In this document: positions 1-5,741 of the stretch, piece by piece | How the letters are laid out: the number at the start of each line of letters is the position of its first letter | Position numbering within the stretch: the first letter of the stretch is position 1 | Source: Geodermatophilaceae bacterium | Lineage (GTDB): Bacteria > Actinomycetota > Actinomycetes > Mycobacteriales > Geodermatophilaceae | Direction of reading: 5' to 3' | Assembly (NCBI GenBank): GCA_013811805.1 | Contig: JACCUM010000472.1 | Coordinates: 1 to 10,164 of the forward strand | DNA length: 10,164 bases | Notes under the pieces: generated by a model | Told to the model about the DNA's origin: nothing | Database searches by the model: none | The model's input: only the letters and a program-made list of their open reading frames with translations | Position numbers and translations under genes: made by a program

Positions 1-97
1 TGAAGGACTTCTCGGGAGTGGCATCAGCCGGCAGTACCCCGGCTACCTCTTCGAGGATCTCGGCAAGGCCGGACTGGATTTCCTCGGTTGTCGCCAT
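1..97 (-). CDS. acpP: Acyl carrier protein, N-terminal part (runs off the window)
   Basis: Only the first 32 codons lie inside the window; the gene continues past position 1, so the phosphopantetheine-attachment serine (DSL motif) is not visible. The translated start, MATTEEIQSGLAEILEEVAG, followed by a P-x-D-A-T-P-E-K-S-F segment, is the usual helix I and loop of an actinobacterial FAS-II acyl carrier protein. ACP carries growing acyl chains as thioesters in the cytoplasm and is the shared substrate of FabD and FabH encoded just upstream. The ATG at 95-97 is preceded on the minus strand by a purine-rich AAGGGA about 8 bases away, which supports this start. It is third in the fabD-fabH-acpP order and is separated from fabH by 70 bp, the widest gap within the cluster except for the fabD promoter region. 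Identity is based on homology by eye plus position; fabF is expected next, outside the window. Confidence 0.9.
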   Translation of the reverse strand, partial: MATTEEIQSGLAEILEEVAGVLPADATPEKSF

Positions 98-128
98 GCG
101 TGGTGATCCCTTCGTTGAGTACTCCGCC

Positions 129-143
129 CCGGGTCTTTCCCGG
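129..143 (-). other. Small GC hairpin between fabH and acpP
   Basis: A 5-bp inverted repeat, CCGGG-5 nt-CCCGG, lies in the 70-bp gap between the fabH stop (168-170) and the acpP start (97). There is no T-run after it on the minus strand, so it is not a standard intrinsic terminator. It could modulate read-through or mRNA processing ahead of acpP, whose product is normally needed in excess over the enzymes. Short GC stems of this size arise often by chance in GC-rich DNA, so this is a weak call. Confidence 0.25.
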
Positions 144-167
144 TACGGCATTAGTTACAGCTCGGGG

Positions 168-1139
168 CTACGGGCAGATGATGACCTGACCTGCATAGGT
201 CAGCCCCGCTCCGAAGCCGAGGAGCAGAGCGGTGTCTCCGGTCTTGACCTCGCCGCGTTCGATCATGGCCGTCAAGGCCAGCGGGATGGATGCCGACGAC
301 GTGTTTCCGGAGGTGACGATGTCGCGCGCGACGGCGATATCGTCTTTGAACTTCAGGGTCTTGACCATCGAGTCCACGATCCGCAAGTTCGCCTGATGGG
401 GCACGAAGGCGTCGATGTCGCCGATGTCGACACCGGCGAGTTCGCAGGCTCGGCGCGCGGAGTCGGCCAGCCTCGTCGTTGCCCAGCGGTACACCGACCG
501 GCCGTCCATCTCCATGTAGGAGAATCGGTCGGCGACCGAGATCGCCCGCGATTTCTCGCCGTCACTGCCCCACACCACCGGGCCGATACCGGGAGTGTCA
601 CTGGCTGCCACAACCGCTGCCCCGGCGCCGTCTCCGAAGATGATGCAGGTGCCCCGGTCGTCCTGATCGGTCCAATCGGTGAGCCTTTCTGCGCCGATGA
701 CGAGCGCGTATCGCGACGATCCACTGCGGATAGCATCGGCTGCAGCGGACAGGCCGTAGCAGAATCCAGCGCAAGCTGCGTTCAGGTCATAGGCGCCCGG
801 GGTACCGATCGACAGGCGGTGGGCGACCTCCGGGGCAAGGCCGGGGATCGGCGCCGGAGCGGTACAGGTGGCGACGATGACGGTGTCGATGTCCTCCGCG
901 AGTACCCCGCTGTTGGCCAAAGCCTTTCCCGCAGCTGCTACCGACATGTCCACGATCGACTCGTCGGCCCCGGCGAATCGTCGCTCGGAGATCCCTACTC
1001 GGGTACGGATCCACTCGTCATCGGTGTCGACGCGTCGGGAGATTTCCTCGTTGGTGACGATCCGCCGCGGACGGTAGTCACCGAAGCCGAGGATCCGCGC
1101 TCCGTTGGCACCCGCGCGCAGGTTGAGACTTCCGTTCAT
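168..1139 (-). CDS. fabH: 3-oxoacyl-ACP synthase III (beta-ketoacyl-ACP synthase III)
   Basis: FabH performs the first condensation of type II fatty-acid synthesis, joining an acyl-CoA primer to malonyl-ACP; in actinobacteria the primers are often branched. The 323-residue length is normal for the family. The complete thiolase-fold catalytic triad is visible: Cys123 in NAACAGF, His248 in VPHQANLRI, and Asn279 in SGNTSSAS. The C-terminal glycine-rich GFGAGLTYAG motif is present too. The ATG at 1137-1139 is chosen because a strong GAGGAG ribosome-binding site lies at 1147-1152, 7 bases upstream, and because the encoded ARILGFGDYRP segment starts at the usual distance. The open frame extends upstream to 1403, but that part overlaps fabD and looks unlike any FabH. 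The gene begins 19 bp after the fabD stop and is probably co-transcribed with it. Acyl-primer specificity (straight versus branched) cannot be read from the sequence by eye. Confidence 0.96.
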   Translation of the reverse strand: MNGSLNLRAGANGARILGFGDYRPRRIVTNEEISRRVDTDDEWIRTRVGISERRFAGADESIVDMSVAAAGKALANSGVLAEDIDTVIVATCTAPAPIPGLAPEVAHRLSIGTPGAYDLNAACAGFCYGLSAAADAIRSGSSRYALVIGAERLTDWTDQDDRGTCIIFGDGAGAAVVAASDTPGIGPVVWGSDGEKSRAISVADRFSYMEMDGRSVYRWATTRLADSARRACELAGVDIGDIDAFVPHQANLRIVDSMVKTLKFKDDIAVARDIVTSGNTSSASIPLALTAMIERGEVKTGDTALLLGFGAGLTYAGQVIICP

Positions 1140-1158
1140 GTACGTACTCCTCGCTGGT

Positions 1159-2346
1159 TCATCGCTGGCTCGTCGGATAGAGCCGGGCGACCGGGTCGCC
1201 GGCATCGACCAGATCACCGTCGACGACCAGCCATTCGGCCAGTACGCCGTCGTACCCGGCCGACAGGTGCGCTTCTTCACGACGACTGGTGACGACTCCC
1301 AGCGGCGTACCGGCCTCGACGTTCGCGCCCTCGGCGACCTCGGCCAGCCCGACCGTACCCCGCACCGGCGCGACGACCATCCGCCAGTCGGGGCGGTGCT
1401 CATCCTCGGTCTTTCCGGACTGCCGGTTCAACATGTCGCGTGCTGCGCCCAGGTCGTCCGGGGTCTTGAGCGCTACCACCGGGACTCCCTTGACTTCCCG
1501 TTTGACCAGGCCCGTGAGAACCCCCGCCGGGGGAAGCTCGATGATGCCGCGCACGCCGATGTCACGCATCGCCGCGAGGCAGGCGTCGAAGCGCACCGGT
1601 GCGGTGAGCTGGGCAACCAGGCGGCGGACGGTCCCTCGTCCGGTCTCCACTGCGGTCCCGTCGGAATTGGTCAGCAACAATCGGGTGGGGTCGCTCGCCG
1701 AGATTCCATCCGAGAAGGCGGCGAGGGCTTCCTGAGCCGGTTGCATGTAGGACGTGTGGAAGGCCCCGGCCACCGAAAGCGGATGCACCCGCGCCTTGGC
1801 CGGCGGATCCTCGGCCAGCTTCGCCAGCGCCTCGATTGATCCGGCCGCCACGATCTGCCCCGCTCCATTGCGGTTGGCCGGTGTCAGGCCCAGCTCCTCC
1901 AGCCGAGCCAGCACCAGTTCCTCGTTCCCGCCGAGAAGAGCCGACATACCGGTTGGCGTCAGCTTGCAGGCCGCTGCCATCTCCCGCCCGCGGACAGCAG
2001 CCAGGGCGATCGCGGCCTCGGGGCTGAGCGCTCCGGCGACGGCAGCCGCCGTGATCTCCCCGACACTGTGCCCGGCGGTCAGCGTTACATCCGCCGGCGC
2101 GCCACCGTCAGTACGCAGCAGACCCAACTCCTCGGCCGCGAGCAGCCCGAGAGCAACGACCAGCGGTTGGGTCACCGCGGTGTCTTTGATCTGATCGGCG
2201 TCGGCTGTCGTGCCGAGCGCGATGAGATCGATGCCGCAGACAGCGGAGAACCAGCTCATCCGCTCGCGGGCCCCCGCCAGGTCGAGCCAGGGTTCAAGCA
2301 TCCCAGGACTCTGTGCCCCCTGACCCGGGGCGAGGATGGCCAGCAC
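1159..2346 (-). CDS. fabD: Malonyl-CoA:ACP transacylase fused to a C-terminal biotinyl/lipoyl-like domain
   Basis: FabD moves malonyl groups from CoA to ACP. Residues 1-310 form a normal FabD: N-terminal APGQGAQ, nucleophile Ser94 in GHSVGE, conserved Arg119, catalytic His197 in GAFHTSYM, and a late GVLTGLVKR segment. The protein has 395 residues against about 300-320 for typical FabD. After a hydrophilic linker (about 308-320), residues 322-391 read as a barrel-sandwich (biotinyl/lipoyl) domain with two half-motifs: VVAPVRGTV...EGANVEAGTPL and GYDGVLAEWLVVDGDLVDAGDP. Where biotin carriers have A-M-K-M, this protein has S-R-R-E, placing Arg356 at the modified Lys, so biotinylation or lipoylation there is not expected. 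The start is the GTG at 2344-2346: the encoded MLAILAPGQGAQ matches the normal FabD N-terminus. No Shine-Dalgarno is seen, but a TATCGT box lies 6 bp upstream, suggesting a leaderless mRNA. The open frame to 2463 runs into the regulator gene and is rejected. Confidence 0.93.
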   Translation of the reverse strand: MLAILAPGQGAQSPGMLEPWLDLAGARERMSWFSAVCGIDLIALGTTADADQIKDTAVTQPLVVALGLLAAEELGLLRTDGGAPADVTLTAGHSVGEITAAAVAGALSPEAAIALAAVRGREMAAACKLTPTGMSALLGGNEELVLARLEELGLTPANRNGAGQIVAAGSIEALAKLAEDPPAKARVHPLSVAGAFHTSYMQPAQEALAAFSDGISASDPTRLLLTNSDGTAVETGRGTVRRLVAQLTAPVRFDACLAAMRDIGVRGIIELPPAGVLTGLVKREVKGVPVVALKTPDDLGAARDMLNRQSGKTEDEHRPDWRMVVAPVRGTVGLAEVAEGANVEAGTPLGVVTSRREEAHLSAGYDGVLAEWLVVDGDLVDAGDPVARLYPTSQR

Positions 2347-2352
2347 CGTTAC

Positions 2353-2358
2353 ACGATA
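2353..2358 (-). promoter_or_regulatory. Candidate -10 box of a leaderless fabD promoter
   Basis: On the minus strand TATCGT fits the actinobacterial -10 pattern TANNNT and ends 6 bases before the fabD GTG. Transcription would therefore start at or very near the start codon, which agrees with the absence of a Shine-Dalgarno sequence. The -35 region at normal spacing is poor (around GCGCAA), so either the promoter is activator dependent or the -10 is fortuitous. The whole regulator-fabD gap is 2347-2425. Confidence 0.45.
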
Positions 2359-2421
2359 TGCACTACCAGGCAGAAGTTGCGCCCACGGGCAGTACGAATT
2401 GCTGCGCGTGGGTCTTGGAGG

Positions 2422-2431
2422 TTGTCTACAA
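2422..2431. promoter_or_regulatory. Short palindrome TTGTCTACAA upstream of fabD, possible operator
   Basis: A 4+4-bp inverted repeat with a 2-bp centre lies about 76-85 bp upstream of the fabD start and overlaps the TAG stop (2426-2428) of the regulator gene. It is AT-rich compared with its surroundings. The position, ahead of fabD and next to a gene for a FasR-like regulator, would suit an activator or repressor site. I cannot confirm that it matches a known FasR operator, and a palindrome this short can occur by chance. Confidence 0.3.
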
Positions 2432-3592
2432 AGCTCGCCGATGGTGTTCGGCACCGCGACCACTCTCGAGCGCAGCCAGGGTGAGCGCGACCTGCAGAGT
2501 CCACGCTCCGCGCGGCGTCGTGGGCGCGATTCCGCTGTCCTGCGCGGCCCGTCGCAGCCGATATCGGACCGTGTTCGGGTGCACGAAGACCTCGCGTGCC
2601 GTCGCTTCCAGGCTGCCTCCGTTGCTCAGATAGGCCCGAACCGTCTCCAGCACGACGGGACCAGCTTCGGCAAGTCGTACGGTCATCGCTGTGAGCTCGG
2701 CCAGCGCCAGCCGGTCGCCGGCCATCGCTCGCTCAGGAAGCAGGTCGGCAGCGGCCACCGGTCTAGGCGCCTGCGGCCAGGCGGAGGCGACGGCCAGCGC
2801 GCTCTGGGCTGCGGCAGCCGAGCCACCGACGTCGCCGAAGGAGGTGACCACCGGTCCGCAGACGACTGGCCCGGGCCCGAACTGCTCGGCCAGGGCGGGT
2901 GCATGCTGCATGGGGTCCTCGGTCGAGGCCAGGACCATCACGAGGTCCTGCTCGTGAACACCGGCCAGGACCTTCAGCCCCCGGCGATGACCGGCCCGCA
3001 CGACTGAGCCGTGCACCTGCTCGCGATCCTGCGCGGGCGCGGCTCCGATCATGACCAACACCTGCCCTGCGCCGGACCAACCGAGGGCGGCGGCCTGACT
3101 GGCCAATGTCTGGGCGGTCTCCCCGCGAAGCAGGCTGTCGATGGCAAGGGCCTCCAACCGCGCATCCCAAGCGCCCCGGCTCTCGGCGTAGCTGGCATAG
3201 ATCTGGGCTGCGGCGAAGGCGATCTCCCTGCTGTATCGCAGGATTCCCTCTCGTAGCTCGCTTTCGGTACCCGGTTCGGCCAGCGACTCGATGCGGGACT
3301 CGACGACCCCGACGACGACCCGGATCAGGTCGACTGTCTGCTTGAGGCTGACCACGCGGGCCAGATCACGGGGTGCGGTGCCGAACACTTCGCCGGTCAA
3401 GCGGGGCGGCACGTCGCGATTGCGCATCCACTCCACCAGCGAGTCCACTCCGGCCTGCGCGACCAAGGTGACCCATGAGCGCCGGTCCGCGGGCATGGAC
3501 CGAAACCACGGTAGGAGCTCGTCCATCCGGGAGACGCTCTGCGTGGCCAAGGCGCCGGCCGAGCGCTCCAGCCGACGCAGCGTCGTGACCAT
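2426..3592 (-). CDS. fasR: PucR/CdaR-type transcriptional regulator of fatty-acid synthesis, FasR/Rv2242-like
   Basis: The 388-residue protein has the layout of actinobacterial FasR (Streptomyces) and Rv2242 (M. tuberculosis). An N-terminal helical region (about 1-145) begins LRRLERSAGALATQSVSRM. A central CdaR/GGDEF-like region (about 150-275) follows. The C-terminal PucR-type helix-turn-helix (about 315-372) contains EVFVHPNTVRYRLRR, with the characteristic HPNTVRYRL recognition helix. In Streptomyces, FasR activates the adjacent fabD-fabH-acpP-fabF operon; the same role is inferred here from the fabD location 79 bp downstream. The start is uncertain. ATG at 3590-3592 gives MVTTLRRLERSAG, somewhat shorter at the N-terminus than Rv2242, and has no clear Shine-Dalgarno. 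An in-frame TTG about 24 bases upstream is an alternative. The open frame to 3895 passes through the tandem repeat and into the opposite-strand PAP2 gene and is not credible. M. tuberculosis uses the name FasR for an unrelated TetR protein, so the symbol follows Streptomyces. Confidence 0.85.
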   Translation of the reverse strand: MVTTLRRLERSAGALATQSVSRMDELLPWFRSMPADRRSWVTLVAQAGVDSLVEWMRNRDVPPRLTGEVFGTAPRDLARVVSLKQTVDLIRVVVGVVESRIESLAEPGTESELREGILRYSREIAFAAAQIYASYAESRGAWDARLEALAIDSLLRGETAQTLASQAAALGWSGAGQVLVMIGAAPAQDREQVHGSVVRAGHRRGLKVLAGVHEQDLVMVLASTEDPMQHAPALAEQFGPGPVVCGPVVTSFGDVGGSAAAAQSALAVASAWPQAPRPVAAADLLPERAMAGDRLALAELTAMTVRLAEAGPVVLETVRAYLSNGGSLEATAREVFVHPNTVRYRLRRAAQDSGIAPTTPRGAWTLQVALTLAALESGRGAEHHRRAL

Positions 3593-3604
3593 CGGCGCTT
3601 GCGC

Positions 3605-3689
3605 TACCCCAGCCAAGATTCGTCCCAGCTTGCGCCTGGCCGCTCGACGCTTACCCCAGCCAACACTCGCCCCAGCTTGCGCGCTCGAC
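3605..3689. repeat. Imperfect tandem direct repeat in the regulator/PAP2 divergent gap
   Basis: Two copies, 3605-3648 (44 bp) and 3652-3689 (38 bp), share TACCCCAGCCAA, then CCCAGCTTGCGC (3624-3635 and 3671-3682, 47-bp period), then GCTCGAC (3642-3648 and 3683-3689). They differ by a 6-bp CTGGCC present only in the first copy and by a few substitutions. The pair starts 13 bp upstream of the regulator ATG. It may be a local duplication, a pair of protein-binding sites or the scar of a rearrangement. The 47-bp offset is not a multiple of 3, so the two copies lie in different frames and are unlikely to be a coding repeat. Confidence 0.8.
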
Positions 3690-3706
3690 CCCCACGACGG
3701 GCAGCC

Positions 3707-3724
3707 TGCCACCGCTTGGTGGCA
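3707..3724. promoter_or_regulatory. 7-bp inverted repeat in the regulator/PAP2 divergent gap
   Basis: TGCCACC-GCTT-GGTGGCA is a perfect 7-bp stem with a 4-base loop, 42 bp upstream of the PAP2 ATG and 115 bp upstream of the regulator ATG. It could be an operator serving one or both divergent genes. No T-run follows on either strand, so it is not a typical intrinsic terminator. Confidence 0.4.
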
Positions 3725-3754
3725 AGACCCAACCGAGACCTCGCGGGGGCGGGG

Positions 3755-3760
3755 AACAAT
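3755..3760 (+). promoter_or_regulatory. Possible -10 box for the PAP2 gene
   Basis: AACAAT lies 6 bases before the PAP2 ATG, a spacing that would give a leaderless or near-leaderless transcript. It departs from TANNNT at the first base, and no convincing -35 is seen at 16-19 bp. An alternative reading is that the GGGGAA around 3751-3756 acts as a distant ribosome-binding site. Confidence 0.2.
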
Positions 3761-3766
3761 GCAGGG

Positions 3767-4438
3767 ATGCGGCCTGTGCTGATCGGTGCGACTGTGCTCG
3801 CCGCCATCGTCGCGATTCTCGGCGTCCTGGTGGACCAAGACGTCCGCGGGGTCCTCGAGCTCGATCTGGCCGTCGGCTCCGCGCTGCGCTTCCAAGGGGC
3901 AGGAAGCTCCGGTGTGGACGTCCTACAGGTGTTGACCGTTCCAGGATTGTCGGTATTCCGGTTCGTGGTGCTGGCACCGGTCGCCGTCTTCTTCGCCGTA
4001 CTGGGACGCCTACGAGTCGCTAGCTTCGTTCTGCTGGCCGCGCTCACTGTCGGGCCGCTGACGACTCTGCTCAAGGAGTTGGTGGGACGGGTACGGCCGA
4101 CCGCAGATGATCCGCTGGTGGCCGCCGACGGGCTGTCTTTTCCGAGTGGGCACTCCTCCGGTGCGGCCACCCTGGCCGGCGTCCTGCTGGTGCTCCTCTG
4201 GCCGCTGCTCACGTCCCGTTGGCGGCCGTGGGTGGCAGCCGTATTGACCCTCGCCGCACTCTGTGTGGCCTGGACCCGGATCGCGCTGGGCGTGCACTAC
4301 CTGTCCGACACCGTGGGTGGGTTGGCACTGGGCACGGCTGTGGTTCTGGTGTCCATGGCCCTCCTCGGCGTCTATCCCGGGGGCCCTGCGCAGCTGCCCG
4401 AGCACGGTTGGCCGCGCTTGGCGCGCAAGACCGGCTGA
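3767..4438 (+). CDS. PAP2-superfamily membrane phosphatase
   Basis: This 223-residue polytopic membrane protein has all three PAP2 acid-phosphatase motifs: K103-x6-R110-P111 (KELVGRVRP), S127-G-H129 in FPSGHSSG, and R171-x5-H177-x3-D181 (TRIALGVHYLSD). About six hydrophobic segments are visible (roughly 5-22, 65-81, 85-101, 135-149, 155-170, 184-202), the usual fold, with the motifs at the membrane face. Members dephosphorylate lipid phosphates such as phosphatidic acid, phosphatidylglycerol phosphate or undecaprenyl diphosphate; the substrate here cannot be told. The ATG at 3767-3769 begins a clean N-terminal membrane segment. The open frame reaches back to 3599, but that part is hydrophilic, covers the intergenic repeats and is not like the family. 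The stop is 25 bp before the amidohydrolase, so the two may be co-transcribed. The gene is not part of the aceE-regulator neighbourhood I know from mycobacteria. Confidence 0.9.
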   Translation: MRPVLIGATVLAAIVAILGVLVDQDVRGVLELDLAVGSALRFQGAGSSGVDVLQVLTVPGLSVFRFVVLAPVAVFFAVLGRLRVASFVLLAALTVGPLTTLLKELVGRVRPTADDPLVAADGLSFPSGHSSGAATLAGVLLVLLWPLLTSRWRPWVAAVLTLAALCVAWTRIALGVHYLSDTVGGLALGTAVVLVSMALLGVYPGGPAQLPEHGWPRLARKTG

Positions 4439-4463
4439 TCGGTAGCGGGCATACTCGCGCCGC

Positions 4464-5672
4464 ATGGAGAGCCAACCGAATCTGCTGACCGCGGCCGAAC
4501 ACCTTCAGGACCGCACGCTCGACCTGCGCCGCCGGTTGCATCGGCGCCCCGAACTCGGACTGCAGCTCCCCGAGACGCAGGCCGCGATTATGTCCGAACT
4601 CGCGGATCTCGAGCTGGACCTGCGCACCGGGAGCTCGGTCAGTTCGGTGATCGGTGTCCTCGAAGGCGCCCACCCGGGGCCGACGTTCCTGCTTCGCGGC
4701 GACATGGACGCCCTTCCGCTGACCGAGGACACCGGCCTGGATTTCAGTTCCGAGATCCCCGGTGCGATGCATGCCTGTGGACATGACACGCATGTCGCGA
4801 TGCTGGCTGGCGCGGCCCGGCTCCTGGCAGGTCGACGAGCGGAGATCGCCGGACGGGTGCTCTTCATGTTCCAGCCAGGGGAGGAGGGATTCCACGGCGC
4901 CCGCTTCATGCTGGAGGAAGGCCTCCTCACGACCGTTGCCGACGCACCGGTCAGTGGTGCGTTCGCGCTGCACATCTCCTCGACCTTCGCCAGCGGGACA
5001 GTGCACACCCGCGGCGGGCCCTTCCTGGCCTCCGAGGACCGGATCGAGATCGTCGTGACCGGCCGCGGTGGCCACGCCTCGGCCCCACATCACGCCAACG
5101 ACCCGATCCCGGCGGCCTGCGAGATAGCACTGGCACTGCAGACGATGGTGACCCGGCGCGTCGACGTCTTCGATCCCGCCGTCGTCACGATCGGGACGAT
5201 CGCGGCGGGGACGACGCACAACGTCATTCCCCCCACCGCGACGCTGCGCGGCACGATGCGGACTCTCTCGGCGACCTCGCGAGCCGCTGTCCGTGAGCAC
5301 GTCCGACGCATCGCCGAGGGAATCGCTGTCGCACACGGCCTCGAGGTGCATGTCGAGTTGACGGCTGGGTACCCGGTCACGGTCAACGACGACACCATGG
5401 CAACGACCGTGCGCGATGTCGCGAGCCATCTCCTGGACTCAGAACGCGTGCCGCTTATGAACTTTCCAATCATGGGCGCCGAGGACTGGTCGTACGTGCT
5501 GGAGAAGGTTCCGGGCGCGATGGCCTTCCTCGGTGCGTGTCCGCCCGGTCTCGAGCCGGAGAACGCCGCGCCGAATCACTCCAACCTGGTGATCTTCGAC
5601 GAGGCGGCGTTGCCGACTGGAGTGGCGACCTACGCCGCCGTCGCCCTGGACGCCCTCAGCCCGCTGTCCTAA
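4464..5672 (+). CDS. M20D-family amidohydrolase (N-acyl-amino acid / hippurate / IAA-conjugate hydrolase-like)
   Basis: A 402-residue cytoplasmic metallo-amidohydrolase with full-length M20D organisation. The N-terminal catalytic part contains LRRRLHRRPELG, RGDMDALPL (79-87) and the metal-binding HACGHDTH (Cys105, His107). Glu140-Glu141 in QPGEEG supply the general base and a metal ligand. His170 in FALHIS and His372 in PNHSN complete the probable dinuclear metal site. The inserted dimerisation domain (about 189-300) contains GRGGHASAPH with His204. Family members hydrolyse the amide bond of N-acylated or conjugated amino acids; the acyl group and amino acid cannot be inferred. The ATG at 4464 lacks a clear Shine-Dalgarno; a CATACT at 4450-4455, 8 bases upstream, could be a -10 for a leaderless message, or translation may depend on the PAP2 gene 25 bp upstream. 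The TAA stop directly abuts the inverted repeat at 5673. No signal peptide is seen. Confidence 0.92.
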   Translation: MESQPNLLTAAEHLQDRTLDLRRRLHRRPELGLQLPETQAAIMSELADLELDLRTGSSVSSVIGVLEGAHPGPTFLLRGDMDALPLTEDTGLDFSSEIPGAMHACGHDTHVAMLAGAARLLAGRRAEIAGRVLFMFQPGEEGFHGARFMLEEGLLTTVADAPVSGAFALHISSTFASGTVHTRGGPFLASEDRIEIVVTGRGGHASAPHHANDPIPAACEIALALQTMVTRRVDVFDPAVVTIGTIAAGTTHNVIPPTATLRGTMRTLSATSRAAVREHVRRIAEGIAVAHGLEVHVELTAGYPVTVNDDTMATTVRDVASHLLDSERVPLMNFPIMGAEDWSYVLEKVPGAMAFLGACPPGLEPENAAPNHSNLVIFDEAALPTGVATYAAVALDALSPLS

Positions 5673-5727
5673 TTGGCTCAAGGACCCCTTGTGTCAAACC
5701 TATTGGCACAAGGGGTCCTTGAGCCAA
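5673..5727. terminator. Large inverted repeat between convergent genes, probable bidirectional terminator
   Basis: The arms 5673-5693 and 5707-5727 are perfect 21-bp reverse complements. In RNA, a U-G and a C-G pair could extend the stem by two, leaving a loop of about 9 bases. It lies directly after the amidohydrolase stop and 14 bp from the aceE stop, where both converging transcripts need to end. No T-run follows on either strand, so it would be a U-tract-free terminator, a form described as common in GC-rich actinobacteria. Each arm contains its own 5-bp palindrome (CAAGG...CCTTG at 5679-5691 and 5709-5721), so cross-shaped folding is possible. Confidence 0.8.
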
Positions 5728-5741
5728 AGCGGGGGGAGGGG

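Noticed and set aside
18..1292. Long plus-strand open frame (424 codons) opposite fabH
   Set aside because: It lies almost entirely antisense to fabH, is rich in Arg/Gly/Asp as expected for a shadow frame in GC-rich DNA, and shows no recognisable domain.
2347..2463. N-terminal extension of FabD by 39 residues
   Set aside because: FabD normally begins at the LAPGQGAQ strand, and the extension would overlap the end of the regulator gene and the candidate promoter.
3599..3766. N-terminal extension of the PAP2 protein by 56 residues
   Set aside because: The added part is hydrophilic, translates the noncoding repeat and hairpin, and has no counterpart in the family; the downstream ATG starts right at the first membrane segment.
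3593..3895. N-terminal extension of the regulator by 101 residues
   Set aside because: The extension reads through the intergenic repeats and into the opposite-strand PAP2 gene, and its sequence is unlike FasR/Rv2242 N-termini.
4209..5429. Long minus-strand open frame (406 codons) opposite the PAP2 gene and the amidohydrolase
   Set aside because: It covers the strand opposite two well-supported genes, has low-complexity Arg/Gly/His-rich composition and no motif.
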